A stretch of DNA of 64,000 bases, from the NCBI GenBank assembly GCA_017307735.1, contig JAFKGR010000003.1:124001-188000 (forward strand), given 5' to 3'. The notes under the pieces were generated by a model. That model saw only the letters and a program-made list of their open reading frames with translations, did not search any database and was not told the DNA's origin. Of this stretch, positions 45,475 to 54,602 are shown in pieces. The first letter of the stretch is position 1. Each line of letters starts with the position of its first letter. The translations under genes and the position numbers were made by a program. The DNA is from Chitinophagaceae bacterium (GTDB taxonomy: Bacteria > Bacteroidota > Bacteroidia > Chitinophagales > Chitinophagaceae).

Positions 45475-46554
45475 GTGGCTTACAAAAGACTTCTGAGTTT
45501 TCTCCTGATTTTTTTGTTCCTGCAACAGGCAAATGCACAATCAGCAGACAGTATTTTAAATTTCATTGCAAATCATAAAGAGAACAGTTCATTGTATCTC
45601 AAAAAAAATGATACGCTGATTGCATCTCTGAATGAAAACAAACAGATGCCTTTGGCAAGCACATGCAAAATCATGGTGGCTGTTGAATTTGCAAAGCAGG
45701 CAGCTTTTCACGTTTTTGATCCCAACTCAAAAGTGGCGTTAAAAGACCTGGACAAATACTACCTTCCCCTGACAGATGGCAATGCGCATCCCCAATGGAT
45801 AAAATATGAAAAGGACCAGGGAAATATCAAAAACGACAGCGTTTCACTTTTGAATGTGGCCAGAGGGATGATCATGTTCAGCAGCAATGCCAATACGGAA
45901 TATTTAATGGATATCCTTGGGTTGGATAATATCAATGGGAATTACAGGCAAATGGGAATTAAAAATTTTACCCCGTTATATTATTTCGTTTCTGCCATCA
46001 TGTTATATCAAAATCCGAAAAAAATAAAGGAAGAAAAAATTCTGAAAGCCATTAAAGGCATGTCGCAGAAGGATTACATAAAGGCAAGTGATCTCATTCA
46101 TCAACAATTAAAAAATAACCCTGCGTACAAAAATTCATTTCACATCGCTGATCTCACAACCAATTTGCAAAAAGAATGGAGCGATAGATTGCCGGCATCC
46201 ACCACAGAGAGTTATTCGCGTATTGCAGAAATTATCAATGACAGGCAGATTTACAATGCGGAAACCTATGCCATACTTTCCCGCGTGCTGGAAACGTTGA
46301 TGGAAAATAAGAACAATCAGCAATGGCTTGATCATGCAGGAATGAAAGGGGGAAGCACTATGTTTGTCCTGACAAAAACACTTTATGCTACATTAAAATC
46401 AGGAGACAAAATTGAACTTTCTTATTTTTTCAATAACCTTCAAAATAATGAGGCAACTACATTGTCAAAAAGTGCAAACGCCTTTGATCTTGCCATACTT
46501 TCTGATCCGGCATTTGTAAAAAGACTTTCTGACCTGATCGGATTATCTGATTAA
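45475..46554 (+). CDS. Secreted serine hydrolase of the beta-lactamase/PBP fold
   Basis: Periplasmic protein with a signal peptide (AYKRLLSFLLIFLFLQQANAQ). Active-site motifs are STCK (the SxxK serine in PLASTCKIMVA), SSN in MFSSNANTE (the SDN/YSN position) and KGG in GMKGGST (the KTG position). There is no typical omega-loop Glu and the sequence is far from known resistance enzymes, so an esterase or peptidase role is more likely. The GTG at 45475 is taken as start; a TTG at 45451 would add eight residues. The 3' end overlaps the convergent DUF3810 gene by 12 bp. Confidence 0.8.
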   Translation: MAYKRLLSFLLIFLFLQQANAQSADSILNFIANHKENSSLYLKKNDTLIASLNENKQMPLASTCKIMVAVEFAKQAAFHVFDPNSKVALKDLDKYYLPLTDGNAHPQWIKYEKDQGNIKNDSVSLLNVARGMIMFSSNANTEYLMDILGLDNINGNYRQMGIKNFTPLYYFVSAIMLYQNPKKIKEEKILKAIKGMSQKDYIKASDLIHQQLKNNPAYKNSFHIADLTTNLQKEWSDRLPASTTESYSRIAEIINDRQIYNAETYAILSRVLETLMENKNNQQWLDHAGMKGGSTMFVLTKTLYATLKSGDKIELSYFFNNLQNNEATTLSKSANAFDLAILSDPAFVKRLSDLIGLSD

Positions 46555-47622
46555 ATCCTCTTTTTCATAGTAAGAAATTACTAAAGAAATAACCCTGTCG
46601 TAAGTAAGTATTCCATGTGGCTGCTCATTCATTTTCAGAAAACTACCATACAACCATCGGGCGCCGGGTTCCAAAAAACTTTGATGTGCCATATTAAATT
46701 TTCTCCATTCCATCAAATCCAGTCTTACGGATGGAGACAGCATTTCCAAAGTTTTATTTGCTGCACTTGAATCGAAAAATCTTAGTTCGCTGTTTGCATA
46801 CATCAGCAGATCGAGATAAGATGAATATCGAAAAAGTGGATCTCTCGAATTTTTTCCAACAAGAAACCCCACAAAATTTGCTTCATTTTCTTTTGCATAG
46901 CCGAGCTGATGAGCCATTTCGTGAACCGTGATAGAAGGAATCAGAAAGCGGGGAACCGTTGTGTTCACCTGCGCCTCACCTGTAAACGGATTGTAATAAC
47001 CTGTAAATCCGAGATAGTCGAACAGCGTTCCATATAACGAAGGTTTTATGGAAGGTGTTTTATATTTTAAAAACGGATATTGAATGGAAGCATTTTCATA
47101 GGAATTAACCGCATCCTTAAACATTTGTTTGCCTGACGGGTATGTGTCATTTTTTATTTCTGATTTTGACTGGTTGACTTTTTCTACTAAAATATTTTGT
47201 AATACCATCAATTGACTTGAATCATATTTTACTTTGGGAAGATTAAGTTGATATCCAATTCCCTTGCGGCTGTAATTAAGGCCCCACAGTAACAACAGGA
47301 CAACATAAAAAGCTACGATGATGTAAAAAAATTTGACAGCTTTACGAATGACAACTTTGACAGTTATTTTTCTTCGAAAAAGTTTAATGAAATTTCTGAT
47401 AATTTTATACGATATCCATAGAACTAAAACGCTGTACAGCACATCTCCAAAACTGAATGGAATCCATCCGAAGAAAATTCTTAAAACGTGCGCAACCGGC
47501 GGGTAAATAAAATTTGTATAATAGGTTTCGATCCAGAGTTTATCGGTGCCAAGAAATAGCAACCCAATAAGGGCGATTGCCAATACAATCAAATAAACAA
47601 ATCTCTTTTTTATAACCTGCAT
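46543..47622 (-). CDS. DUF3810 membrane protein with HExxH metalloprotease motif
   Basis: 359 residues with about three N-terminal transmembrane helices (FVYLIVLAIALIGLLFLG, a second around residue 50 and a third around 110) and a periplasmic domain containing ITVHEMAHQLGYAKENEANFVGFL, an HExxH zinc motif with a downstream Glu (gluzincin-like). Probably a membrane-anchored peptidase of unknown substrate. Gene tail overlaps the serine hydrolase gene by 12 bp in convergent orientation. Confidence 0.85.
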   Translation of the reverse strand: MQVIKKRFVYLIVLAIALIGLLFLGTDKLWIETYYTNFIYPPVAHVLRIFFGWIPFSFGDVLYSVLVLWISYKIIRNFIKLFRRKITVKVVIRKAVKFFYIIVAFYVVLLLLWGLNYSRKGIGYQLNLPKVKYDSSQLMVLQNILVEKVNQSKSEIKNDTYPSGKQMFKDAVNSYENASIQYPFLKYKTPSIKPSLYGTLFDYLGFTGYYNPFTGEAQVNTTVPRFLIPSITVHEMAHQLGYAKENEANFVGFLVGKNSRDPLFRYSSYLDLLMYANSELRFFDSSAANKTLEMLSPSVRLDLMEWRKFNMAHQSFLEPGARWLYGSFLKMNEQPHGILTYDRVISLVISYYEKEDLIR

Positions 47623-47748
47623 AAAACCACAATATCATCGATCATTACAATAGTAGTTTTTTTCAATTATAAAACAATGATAATTTCGATTGCATAAATA
47701 TAGAATCCGGAGATTTCGTTTCGAAACCTCATAACCTAAGATTAGAAC

Positions 47749-47756
47749 TACCTTTG
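47749..47756 (+). promoter_or_regulatory. -7 promoter element of lhgO
   Basis: TACCTTTG, perfect TAnnTTTG. Start expected about 47763, 25 nt before the TTG codon at 47788. Confidence 0.65.
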
Positions 47757-47787
47757 CATTCTTTAAAACACATTTTAATTTATTCTT

Positions 47788-49020
47788 TTGAATCAGGATT
47801 CATTTGATATTGCAATTATTGGCGGCGGAATTGTTGGAGCCGCCACATTTTATCAGATACAAAAACGCTACCCCGGACTGAAAATAGCATTGCTGGAAAA
47901 AGAATCAAAATTAGCTCCGCACCAAACCGGCCACAATTCGGGAGTGATGCACAGCGGTCTTTATTACAAACCCAGATCTCTCAAAGCCACAAATTGTGTA
48001 AAAGGCAGAGAAGAACTTGTTGCATTTGCGCGTGAAAACGATATTCCACACGATGTCTGCGGGAAAATTGTTGTAGCTACTGAAGAGTCCGAATTGCCTT
48101 ATCTGGATAAGATTTACGAAACTGGTTTGAAAAACGGGCTTTCAGAAATCAGAAAAATAAATGCAGCGGAGATCAAAGAGCATGAACCATTTTGTGAAGG
48201 TATTGCGGGATTGTGGGTGCCATATACCGGCATCATTGATTACGTGAAGGCAACAGAAAAAATGGTGGACATAGCTATATCAATGCAGCCTGACAGCAAA
48301 CTCATGCTGAATACAGAGGCTTTGTCTTTTCAGAAAATGGGAGACCAAACGGAAATCCGCACTTCGCAAAATCCGGTCAATACGCGGCATATCATTTTTT
48401 GCGGAGGCCTTCAGGCAGACAGGCTTGCCAGAAAAGATCATGTGGCACTGGCAGAACATGTAGTTGGTTTCAGGGGAGATTATTATGAACTTTCAGATTC
48501 TGCCAAACACAAAGTCAGGAACCTGATCTATCCTGTTCCAAATCCTGACTTCCCATTTCTCGGAGTCCATTTTACAAGAATGACCAACGGCGATATTGAA
48601 TGTGGTCCAAACGCAGTGTTTACTTTTAAACGCGAAGGATATCGCAAAACGGATTTCAATTTCACAGATACCGCTGACGCATTGAGTTACAAAGGGACAT
48701 GGAATCTTTTTTTTCACAATATGTCTTTCGGCATCAACGAATACAGAAGAGCTTTTAGTAAAAAATTATTTTTGAAAACATTACAACGGTTAATACCGAG
48801 CCTTACGATGAACGACATACATCCGGGAAGATCTGGTGTAAGAGCCTTACTCCTAAGTGAAAATGGCGATACAAGAGATGACTTTAAAATTGAATATAAG
48901 GAAGAAAGTATCCATGTTTTAAATGCGCCATCACCGGCTGCAACAGCTTCGCTTGCTATCGGAACCAACATTTGTGAGATGGCAGAAAAACACTTTAATT
49001 TAGCCAATGTTTCTGCTTAA
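47788..49020 (+). CDS. lhgO: L-2-hydroxyglutarate oxidase
   Basis: FAD-dependent enzyme oxidising L-2-hydroxyglutarate to 2-oxoglutarate, passing electrons to oxygen or the quinone pool. 410 residues with the dinucleotide-binding FDIAIIGGGIVGAATFYQI, the flavin-side HQTGHNSGVMHSGLYY, GLWVPYTGIIDY and C-terminal HPGRSGVRALLL. The start is TTG at 47788, unusual but supported by the promoter element 32 nt upstream and by the family N-terminus starting five residues later with no ATG alternative. Confidence 0.93.
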   Translation: MNQDSFDIAIIGGGIVGAATFYQIQKRYPGLKIALLEKESKLAPHQTGHNSGVMHSGLYYKPRSLKATNCVKGREELVAFARENDIPHDVCGKIVVATEESELPYLDKIYETGLKNGLSEIRKINAAEIKEHEPFCEGIAGLWVPYTGIIDYVKATEKMVDIAISMQPDSKLMLNTEALSFQKMGDQTEIRTSQNPVNTRHIIFCGGLQADRLARKDHVALAEHVVGFRGDYYELSDSAKHKVRNLIYPVPNPDFPFLGVHFTRMTNGDIECGPNAVFTFKREGYRKTDFNFTDTADALSYKGTWNLFFHNMSFGINEYRRAFSKKLFLKTLQRLIPSLTMNDIHPGRSGVRALLLSENGDTRDDFKIEYKEESIHVLNAPSPAATASLAIGTNICEMAEKHFNLANVSA

Positions 49021-49157
49021 CTTAAGATCTTTCAAACCGAATCCTGACACCTGGCAAAAAGACTTTTAAATCATAAAAATTTCTATAATTATTGTTTGAC
49101 AGATGAAATCATGGTAAAAAAATTGCGACAGCATTCAAGTTTCTCAGTCGTTTCATG

Positions 49158-49165
49158 TAACTTTG
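49158..49165 (+). promoter_or_regulatory. -7 promoter element of the yceD-rpmF-plsX cluster
   Basis: TAACTTTG, a perfect TAnnTTTG, 20 nt before the ATG at 49186. Confidence 0.65.
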
Positions 49166-49185
49166 CTGCCCTTTAAAGTGCAGAT

Positions 49186-49731
49186 ATGGGTAAAATGCGG
49201 GAATATGATATTGCATTTGTAGGATTAAGACCCGGTATCCACGAATTTGAATACGAGGTAAAGGACAAGTTTTTTGAAAATTTTACCAAGCCTGATTTTC
49301 ACGATTGCATTGCGAAAGTAAAGGTTCAACTTGACAAGTCTGCTTCGCTGATGTTATTGAAGTTTGATATTGACGGAACGGTTGAAGCAAATTGTGATCG
49401 ATGTGGCAATCCACTAAAATTGAATCTTTGGGATGAATTCAATCTGGTGGTTAAAGCAGTGGACAATGCTGATGAAATGAATAATTCGGAAGACGATCCG
49501 GATATTTATTATATCAGCCGGACCGAGACCCATCTTCATCTGGCAGAATGGATTTATGAGTTTGTGCTTCTGAGTGTACCCAATCAAAGGACATGCGGTG
49601 AAGATGAAAAAGGAAATTCATTGTGCAATAAAAAGGTATTGAAGATGCTGGAACAGATGGAAAAAAGGACATTGGAAAATAATCATCCCCTGCAAAAAGA
49701 ACTGGAACAATTTAAAAAGAATAAAAATTAA
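49186..49731 (+). CDS. yceD: YceD-family (DUF177) protein
   Basis: Conserved protein of unknown function linked to 23S rRNA and large-subunit synthesis, almost always beside rpmF. 181 residues, with the diagnostic [13 protein letters not shown] and a second Cys pair in [17 protein letters not shown], which may bind a metal ion. The C-terminus is charged. First gene of the cluster, 11 bp before rpmF. Confidence 0.9.
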   Translation: MGKMREYDIAFVGLRPGIHEFEYEVKDKFFENFTKPDFHDCIAKVKVQLDKSASLMLLKFDIDGTVEANCDRCGNPLKLNLWDEFNLVVKAVDNADEMNNSEDDPDIYYISRTETHLHLAEWIYEFVLLSVPNQRTCGEDEKGNSLCNKKVLKMLEQMEKRTLENNHPLQKELEQFKKNKN

Positions 49732-49742
49732 TACTTACCGTT

Positions 49743-49937
49743 ATGCCAAATCCAAAGCGCAGACACAGTCAGCAAAGAGGTGCAAAAAGAAGAACACATT
49801 ATAAGGCTACAGCGTCAACAATAAGTGTTGACAAAACAACCGGTGAATCTCACGAGCGTCACCGTGCTCATGTAAGTGAAGGTAAATTATATTACAAAGG
49901 AAAGGTGGTTTCAGAAAAAGCACCCCTGAAAGCATAG
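49743..49937 (+). CDS. rpmF: 50S ribosomal protein L32
   Basis: 64 residues, basic. N-terminal [20 protein letters not shown] and the terminal [12 protein letters not shown] are typical. The usual zinc-ribbon cysteine pairs are absent, so this is a cysteine-free (C minus) L32. It is separated from plsX by 96 bp containing a perfect hairpin. Confidence 0.97.
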   Translation: MPNPKRRHSQQRGAKRRTHYKATASTISVDKTTGESHERHRAHVSEGKLYYKGKVVSEKAPLKA

Positions 49938-49961
49938 TTTTTTTCCTGCTTTTTTAGCTAC

Positions 49962-50005
49962 AATCCAAAGATGAGATAGAAGCATTTCAATCTTATCTTT
50001 GGATT
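49962..50005 (+). promoter_or_regulatory. 11-bp hairpin between rpmF and plsX
   Basis: Perfect stem AATCCAAAGAT/ATCTTTGGATT (49962-49972 with 49995-50005), 22-nt loop, followed by CTTTATATT. It lies in the gap before plsX and could attenuate read-through or protect a processed end; it lacks a long T-run so it is not a classic terminator. Confidence 0.5.
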
Positions 50006-50033
50006 CTTTATATTAGATAGTAAATTTTCCGGG

Positions 50034-50969
50034 ATGAACATTGCACTTGACATGATGGGTGGCGACTTTGCACCCGAGATGGCTTTGAAAGGTGTAAAAA
50101 AGTTTTTGGATGAACACGAGTTTGACGGAACCATAACCATGCTTGGCGACAACCGGCAGTTGTCTGATAATCTGCACCTCTTCCAAAACAATCAGAACAA
50201 AATAAAAATTATACCTACCACCCAGGTGATTGAGATGAATGAACATCCCACCAGGGCACTCAAGGAAAAAACAGATTCTTCAATTACAGTTGGTTTTCAT
50301 TTATTAGCCCAGGGAAATACAGATGCCTTTATCAGCGCGGGAAATACCGGAGCGATGATGGTGGGCGCCATGTACACCATTAAAAGTATTGAAGGAATCA
50401 TCCGCCCGGCAATCGGAGCTTACATTCCCCAGGAAGATGGAAAACTTTCTCTATTGATAGATGTAGGCCTGAATGCAGACTGTCGTGCTGAGAATTTATT
50501 ACAATTTGCAATCCTGGGGAGTTTGTTCAGCAAATACATTCTTCGGATAAATGAACCGAGGGTAGCATTATTAAATGTAGGAGAAGAAGAAGGCAAAGGA
50601 AACCTCATCAGCCAGGCCGCTTATCCCCTGTTGAAAGAAAATGACAAAATTCATTTTGTGGGAAATGCCGAAGGGCGCGACCTGCTGAAAGACAAAGCTG
50701 ATGTTTATGTATGCGAAGGATTTACAGGAAATGTTCTTTTGAAATTTGCAGAGTCATTTTATGATCTTTTTCAAAAAAGAAAAATCAAAGATGCTTACCT
50801 TGAAAAGTTCAATTTTGAAATGTACGGAGGAGTACCTGTTCTCGGAGTGAATAAACCCGTTATTATCGGGCATGGAATATCGGGTGAAGCTGCTTTTTGC
50901 AACATGATTGAAATTGCAAGGAGAATGATTGAGAAAAATTTTACAGAGACGGTGAAAAACGCGTTTTAA
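50034..50969 (+). CDS. plsX: Phosphate acyltransferase PlsX
   Basis: Makes acyl-phosphate from acyl-ACP and phosphate, feeding PlsY in phospholipid synthesis, peripheral to the membrane. 311 residues with ALDMMGGDFAPE, ISAGNTGAMMVGA, DVGLNADC, GNAEGRDLL and EGFTGNVLLKFAE. The usual following gene fabH is absent; a barrel protein gene comes next, 29 bp downstream. Confidence 0.97.
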   Translation: MNIALDMMGGDFAPEMALKGVKKFLDEHEFDGTITMLGDNRQLSDNLHLFQNNQNKIKIIPTTQVIEMNEHPTRALKEKTDSSITVGFHLLAQGNTDAFISAGNTGAMMVGAMYTIKSIEGIIRPAIGAYIPQEDGKLSLLIDVGLNADCRAENLLQFAILGSLFSKYILRINEPRVALLNVGEEEGKGNLISQAAYPLLKENDKIHFVGNAEGRDLLKDKADVYVCEGFTGNVLLKFAESFYDLFQKRKIKDAYLEKFNFEMYGGVPVLGVNKPVIIGHGISGEAAFCNMIEIARRMIEKNFTETVKNAF

Positions 50970-50998
50970 GATTAAACGTAAATTAACCTGAAGCCCTT

Positions 50999-52822
50999 AT
51001 GCTGTTATTATCCTTTTTCCGGTTAATAAAAGAGTTCTTATGTCTGGTGATACTATATTCCATTTGTATCAACTGTATGGCTCAGCAAAGTGATTCATCG
51101 GCAAAGAAAAAAAATGGTTTCTTTAATGAAGTGATAGGGATGATAAGCAGGGACACTTCTCAGGCCCCTGTGGACCAGGTGAAAAGATTGGATCAGGAAT
51201 ACCTTCCATTTAGTGGTTTCATCATTCGGGATATCAATATCGTCAGGGTTCCCTTTGGATCTTCCTTTCGTGACACAACCCGAAAAAGCGGAGGTACTTT
51301 TGTCAAACTTGCCAATGCACTGCACCATCGTACAAAAGAAAATGTCATTGCGAATAATCTTTTTTTCAAAGAGAAAGATACCATCAATCCTTACTTATTG
51401 GCGGATAATAAAAAATATTTGAGGGGATTGTCATATCTCCGGGATGCAGAGATTGAAATACATCAAATTCAGCAAACCGATTCGGCAGATGTAACGGTTT
51501 ATGTCAAAGATATTTTTAGCCTTGGAGGTTCCATCAACTCATTTGAACCCAGAAAAACCAATGTCGAAATGGGAGAAGACAACATTGCCGGCAGTGGTAC
51601 CGCAGCAATTCTTTATGGTCTTTATGACAAGGACCGGAAAAAAAATTTTGCACTGGGTGGTGAATTAATCAGGCGAAATGTGGGAGGATCTTTTATTAAC
51701 CAAACCATTGGTTACAGAAATTATTATTCAAGCCTTCGAATGCCCCGGCAGGAAAATTATTATTATTACAATCTCGAAAAACCCCTGTTAAACCGGTTTA
51801 TGAATTTTACCTATGAGTTCAATGCCAGTTATCATAACACTTCTAACAGATATAGTACAGACTCAATTTATCTGAATAACTATCGGTATAATTATTACCA
51901 GTTTGAAGGCTGGCTGGGGTACAATATTAATGCAAAGAGTTACGCCTATGCCAATGATCCTAACAGATTACGGTTATTGTCGGGAATGAGGTTTATTACA
52001 AGAACTTTCAGAAGTATTCCTGAAATTTATAAGAGCCAATATAACTGGCAATTCACAGATCTCACGGCTTTTTTGGGATCATTTACGCTGTACCGGCAGA
52101 ATTATTTGAAAGCACAATACATATTTGGATTTGGAAAATTTGAAGACATTCCGGAAGGTTTAATATTTTCGGCAACAGCAGGCCATACTACTCAGGCAAA
52201 CATTTCAAGGCCTTATATTAATCTTTCTTTTGAAAAGTATGGATTTCTTGAGAACAAAAGTTACATCCATTACACTTTAAAGTCGGAAGGATATATTTCA
52301 AAAAGTAAACCTGAAGACATCAATCTGCTTGGTGCGATAAACTACTTCTCTCCGCTTAAAAAAATGGGAAAAAAATGGCTTCACCGTTACTTCCTGAACT
52401 TCACGGCAACACGCCAAATCAATTCTGTATTGAACGAACCATTATTTATCAACAGTTCTCTCTATGGAATGCCTGAATACGGAAACGGACTTCAGGGAGG
52501 TAATCTCAGAATAACTGCGGAGGGAGAATCCATTTTTTTCAGTCCGTGGTGGGTTGCCGCATTCCGGTTTGCACCCCTTGTTTTTGGCAATGCAACAATA
52601 TTCAGGCCTTCACTTGATAAAGCGAAACTTTATTCTTTCATAGGTACAGGTTTACGAATCAGGAATGAAAGTTTGGTTTTCGGAACGATTGAAATAAAGG
52701 GGTTTTATCTGCCTCAAAAAAATGCGCATCATAAAAGCTTCGGAGGTGAGCTTAGTTTGAACATTTCCTTTGAACAAAGTAATCAATTTATTACAAAGCC
52801 AGACTTTATCCAGGTAAATTAG
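50999..52822 (+). CDS. Outer-membrane BamA/TamA-like barrel protein with POTRA region
   Basis: 607 residues: signal peptide (residues 1-28, ending CMAQ), a POTRA-like region (FIIRDINIVRVPFGSS then NALHHRTKENVIANNLFFKEKD, LADNKKYLRGLSYLRDAEIEI) and a C-terminal beta-barrel rich in Tyr and Asn (YRYNYYQFEGWLGYN, FSLEKYGFLENK-like repeats). The last strand ends NISFEQSNQF followed by a short tail. It is probably an assembly or surface channel protein; substrate unknown. It follows plsX by 29 bp, possibly co-transcribed. Confidence 0.75.
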   Translation: MLLLSFFRLIKEFLCLVILYSICINCMAQQSDSSAKKKNGFFNEVIGMISRDTSQAPVDQVKRLDQEYLPFSGFIIRDINIVRVPFGSSFRDTTRKSGGTFVKLANALHHRTKENVIANNLFFKEKDTINPYLLADNKKYLRGLSYLRDAEIEIHQIQQTDSADVTVYVKDIFSLGGSINSFEPRKTNVEMGEDNIAGSGTAAILYGLYDKDRKKNFALGGELIRRNVGGSFINQTIGYRNYYSSLRMPRQENYYYYNLEKPLLNRFMNFTYEFNASYHNTSNRYSTDSIYLNNYRYNYYQFEGWLGYNINAKSYAYANDPNRLRLLSGMRFITRTFRSIPEIYKSQYNWQFTDLTAFLGSFTLYRQNYLKAQYIFGFGKFEDIPEGLIFSATAGHTTQANISRPYINLSFEKYGFLENKSYIHYTLKSEGYISKSKPEDINLLGAINYFSPLKKMGKKWLHRYFLNFTATRQINSVLNEPLFINSSLYGMPEYGNGLQGGNLRITAEGESIFFSPWWVAAFRFAPLVFGNATIFRPSLDKAKLYSFIGTGLRIRNESLVFGTIEIKGFYLPQKNAHHKSFGGELSLNISFEQSNQFITKPDFIQVN

Positions 52823-52857
52823 GATAGTTAGTAATACATTTACAAAAAGTCATTTCC

Positions 52858-53184
52858 GTGAAAAAGAAATTTGAAAAATATTTCGAACTCTCTTTTTGGA
52901 TCCTTTCTTTATCAGGGCTATACTTTTTGCCCATGCCGGTCGATGGTTTTTCGTTTTGCCCATTTCACATGCTTGGACTTCATTTTTGTCCGGGTTGCGG
53001 ATTGGGAAAATCCATACATCTTGCCTTTCATGGAGAATTTTCAGCGTCTTTCCGAATGCATCCGTTTGGTATCCCTGCAATCTTTATTATTACATCGAGA
53101 ATCATTTCCATTTTTAAACAAAAACATTTAAACCCTCTGTATGATACCCAATACCAACCCGATACTGCTGCAGTATCTTTATAA
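52858..53184 (+). CDS. DUF2752 membrane protein
   Basis: 108 residues, GTG start at 52858. The DUF2752 signature CPGCGLGKSIHLAFHGEFSAS with CPFHMLGLHFCPGCGLGKS before it and RMHPFGIPAIF after it is seen. Two or three membrane helices. Function unknown. Its last 44 bp overlap the TM2 gene, so the two are translationally coupled. Confidence 0.85.
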   Translation: MKKKFEKYFELSFWILSLSGLYFLPMPVDGFSFCPFHMLGLHFCPGCGLGKSIHLAFHGEFSASFRMHPFGIPAIFIITSRIISIFKQKHLNPLYDTQYQPDTAAVSL

Positions 53185-53515
53185 TGCATCCCCTGAGGAA
53201 ATAACTATTATTTCCAACCGGGTTAAGGGCTACTCAGATGAACAGATTACCCAGTTTTGCCAGATCTATCAATCGAAAAGAAAAGATCCGCAATTAATTT
53301 TAATAACCTGTCTCCTGGGTTTTGTAGGGATTGCGGGAGTTCAAAGATTTCTGACAGATCAGATCGGAATGGGCATCCTCTACTTTTTTACCGCAGGTTT
53401 GTGTTTAATCGGAACCATTGTTGATCTGATCAACTACAAAGAATTGGCAATAGAATACAATGGCAAAAAGATTGCAGAAACTTTGATGATGATGGGTATG
53501 ATCTCAGCCAAATAA
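53141..53515 (+). CDS. TM2-domain protein
   Basis: 124 residues. The C-terminal half is the TM2 domain: LITCLLGFVGIAGVQRFLTDQIGMGILYFFTAGLCLIGTIVDLI with its GxxGxxRFY-like turn (here GIAGVQRFLTD). Starts inside the preceding DUF2752 gene, overlapping by 44 bp. Function unknown; the TM2 and DUF2752 pair is a recurrent Bacteroidota arrangement. Confidence 0.88.
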   Translation: MIPNTNPILLQYLYNASPEEITIISNRVKGYSDEQITQFCQIYQSKRKDPQLILITCLLGFVGIAGVQRFLTDQIGMGILYFFTAGLCLIGTIVDLINYKELAIEYNGKKIAETLMMMGMISAK

Positions 53516-53522
53516 AATTTAC

Positions 53523-54599
53523 ATGCACAAGTTTAATCTGATTCTTGTTTGCATTTCCCTTCTCTGCAATATTGCAAATTCGCAACAAAGCGGGCACTGG
53601 TACAAAACATTTACCGGAAAGATGGGCCATCTGAATGCGGTATTGCATCTTACTAATTCGGGCGGATTGAATGGATACTTGTGGTTTAGAGAGAATCAAT
53701 ATCCGGTGCGTATGGCAGGAGAAATAAAAAAAGATACAATCACTTTGGAAAGTATGAGTGGATTTCTGGTTATCGAATTGCGTGGGAAATTCAGTATGGA
53801 CTCCATCTTCGGTACTTCCTCAATCAGCTTGTTTACAAGCAACTCCCCACCCAGAAAATCTTCTTTTAAATTCTTTGCAGATTCAACGTCTTTCACACCA
53901 TTCCGGGTCATTTCGGTACATGCAAGCGCTCATTTGTCTCCCAAACTGAACAACAAATCAACTTTTCAATCTAATGAGTCGACTATTTGGCCTGTCGAAA
54001 AAAACATTTTCACAAATGGAATCAAAAACTCAATAAAAAAATTATTTGTCGTACCCGAAAATGAAGAAATCGATAGCTGGTTGTTTCAGGAGGTAGAAAA
54101 ACAAAAGACAAACTGGGTGCGGAAGAATAGTCAACTTTCACCAAAAAGTGCAGAGGAAATTGGATTGGGATTATCTGTGCAAACCTTCGATCAAATCAAT
54201 GTCATGTATGAAAATGCAAAGACTTTGACTCTTGCAAAATTCAGTTTCGCCTATACCGGCGGCGCCCATGGAAATTATTCAACATCACTCATCAACATAT
54301 TCAAATCTTCCGGCAAGGTGATTCACATTTCTGATGTTTTAACTACGGAAGGAATTGAAAAATTACCCTCACTATTGGAATTGGTAGCAAGGGTACAATT
54401 CAAAGCCGATAAAGGAACATTAAAAGACAATGGTTTTTTTGTTGATACAATCCCGGTATCGAATGAATTTTATATAACCTCCAGGGGCATCGGATTTTTT
54501 TATCCACCCTATGCACTTCGATCCTATGCAGACGGAGAAATAAATCTGTTTATTCCTTCAAACGTACTCACTCCCTATCTGAAACAAGGTTATAAATAA
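53523..54599 (+). CDS. Secreted DUF3298-containing (RsiV-like) protein
   Basis: 358 residues with a signal peptide (MHKFNLILVCISLLCNIANS). The C-terminal domain has the DUF3298 signature FSFAYTGGAHGNYSTSLINI followed by SSGKVIHISDVL and a PPYALRSYADGEINLFIP segment, as in RsiV-type anti-sigma ectodomains and peptidoglycan-associated proteins. The N-terminal half (WYKTFTGKMGHLNAVLHL) is a separate beta domain. Follows the TM2 gene by 7 bp and is probably in the same operon. Function unknown. Confidence 0.83.
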   Translation: MHKFNLILVCISLLCNIANSQQSGHWYKTFTGKMGHLNAVLHLTNSGGLNGYLWFRENQYPVRMAGEIKKDTITLESMSGFLVIELRGKFSMDSIFGTSSISLFTSNSPPRKSSFKFFADSTSFTPFRVISVHASAHLSPKLNNKSTFQSNESTIWPVEKNIFTNGIKNSIKKLFVVPENEEIDSWLFQEVEKQKTNWVRKNSQLSPKSAEEIGLGLSVQTFDQINVMYENAKTLTLAKFSFAYTGGAHGNYSTSLINIFKSSGKVIHISDVLTTEGIEKLPSLLELVARVQFKADKGTLKDNGFFVDTIPVSNEFYITSRGIGFFYPPYALRSYADGEINLFIPSNVLTPYLKQGYK

Positions 54600-54602
54600 A
54601 AA

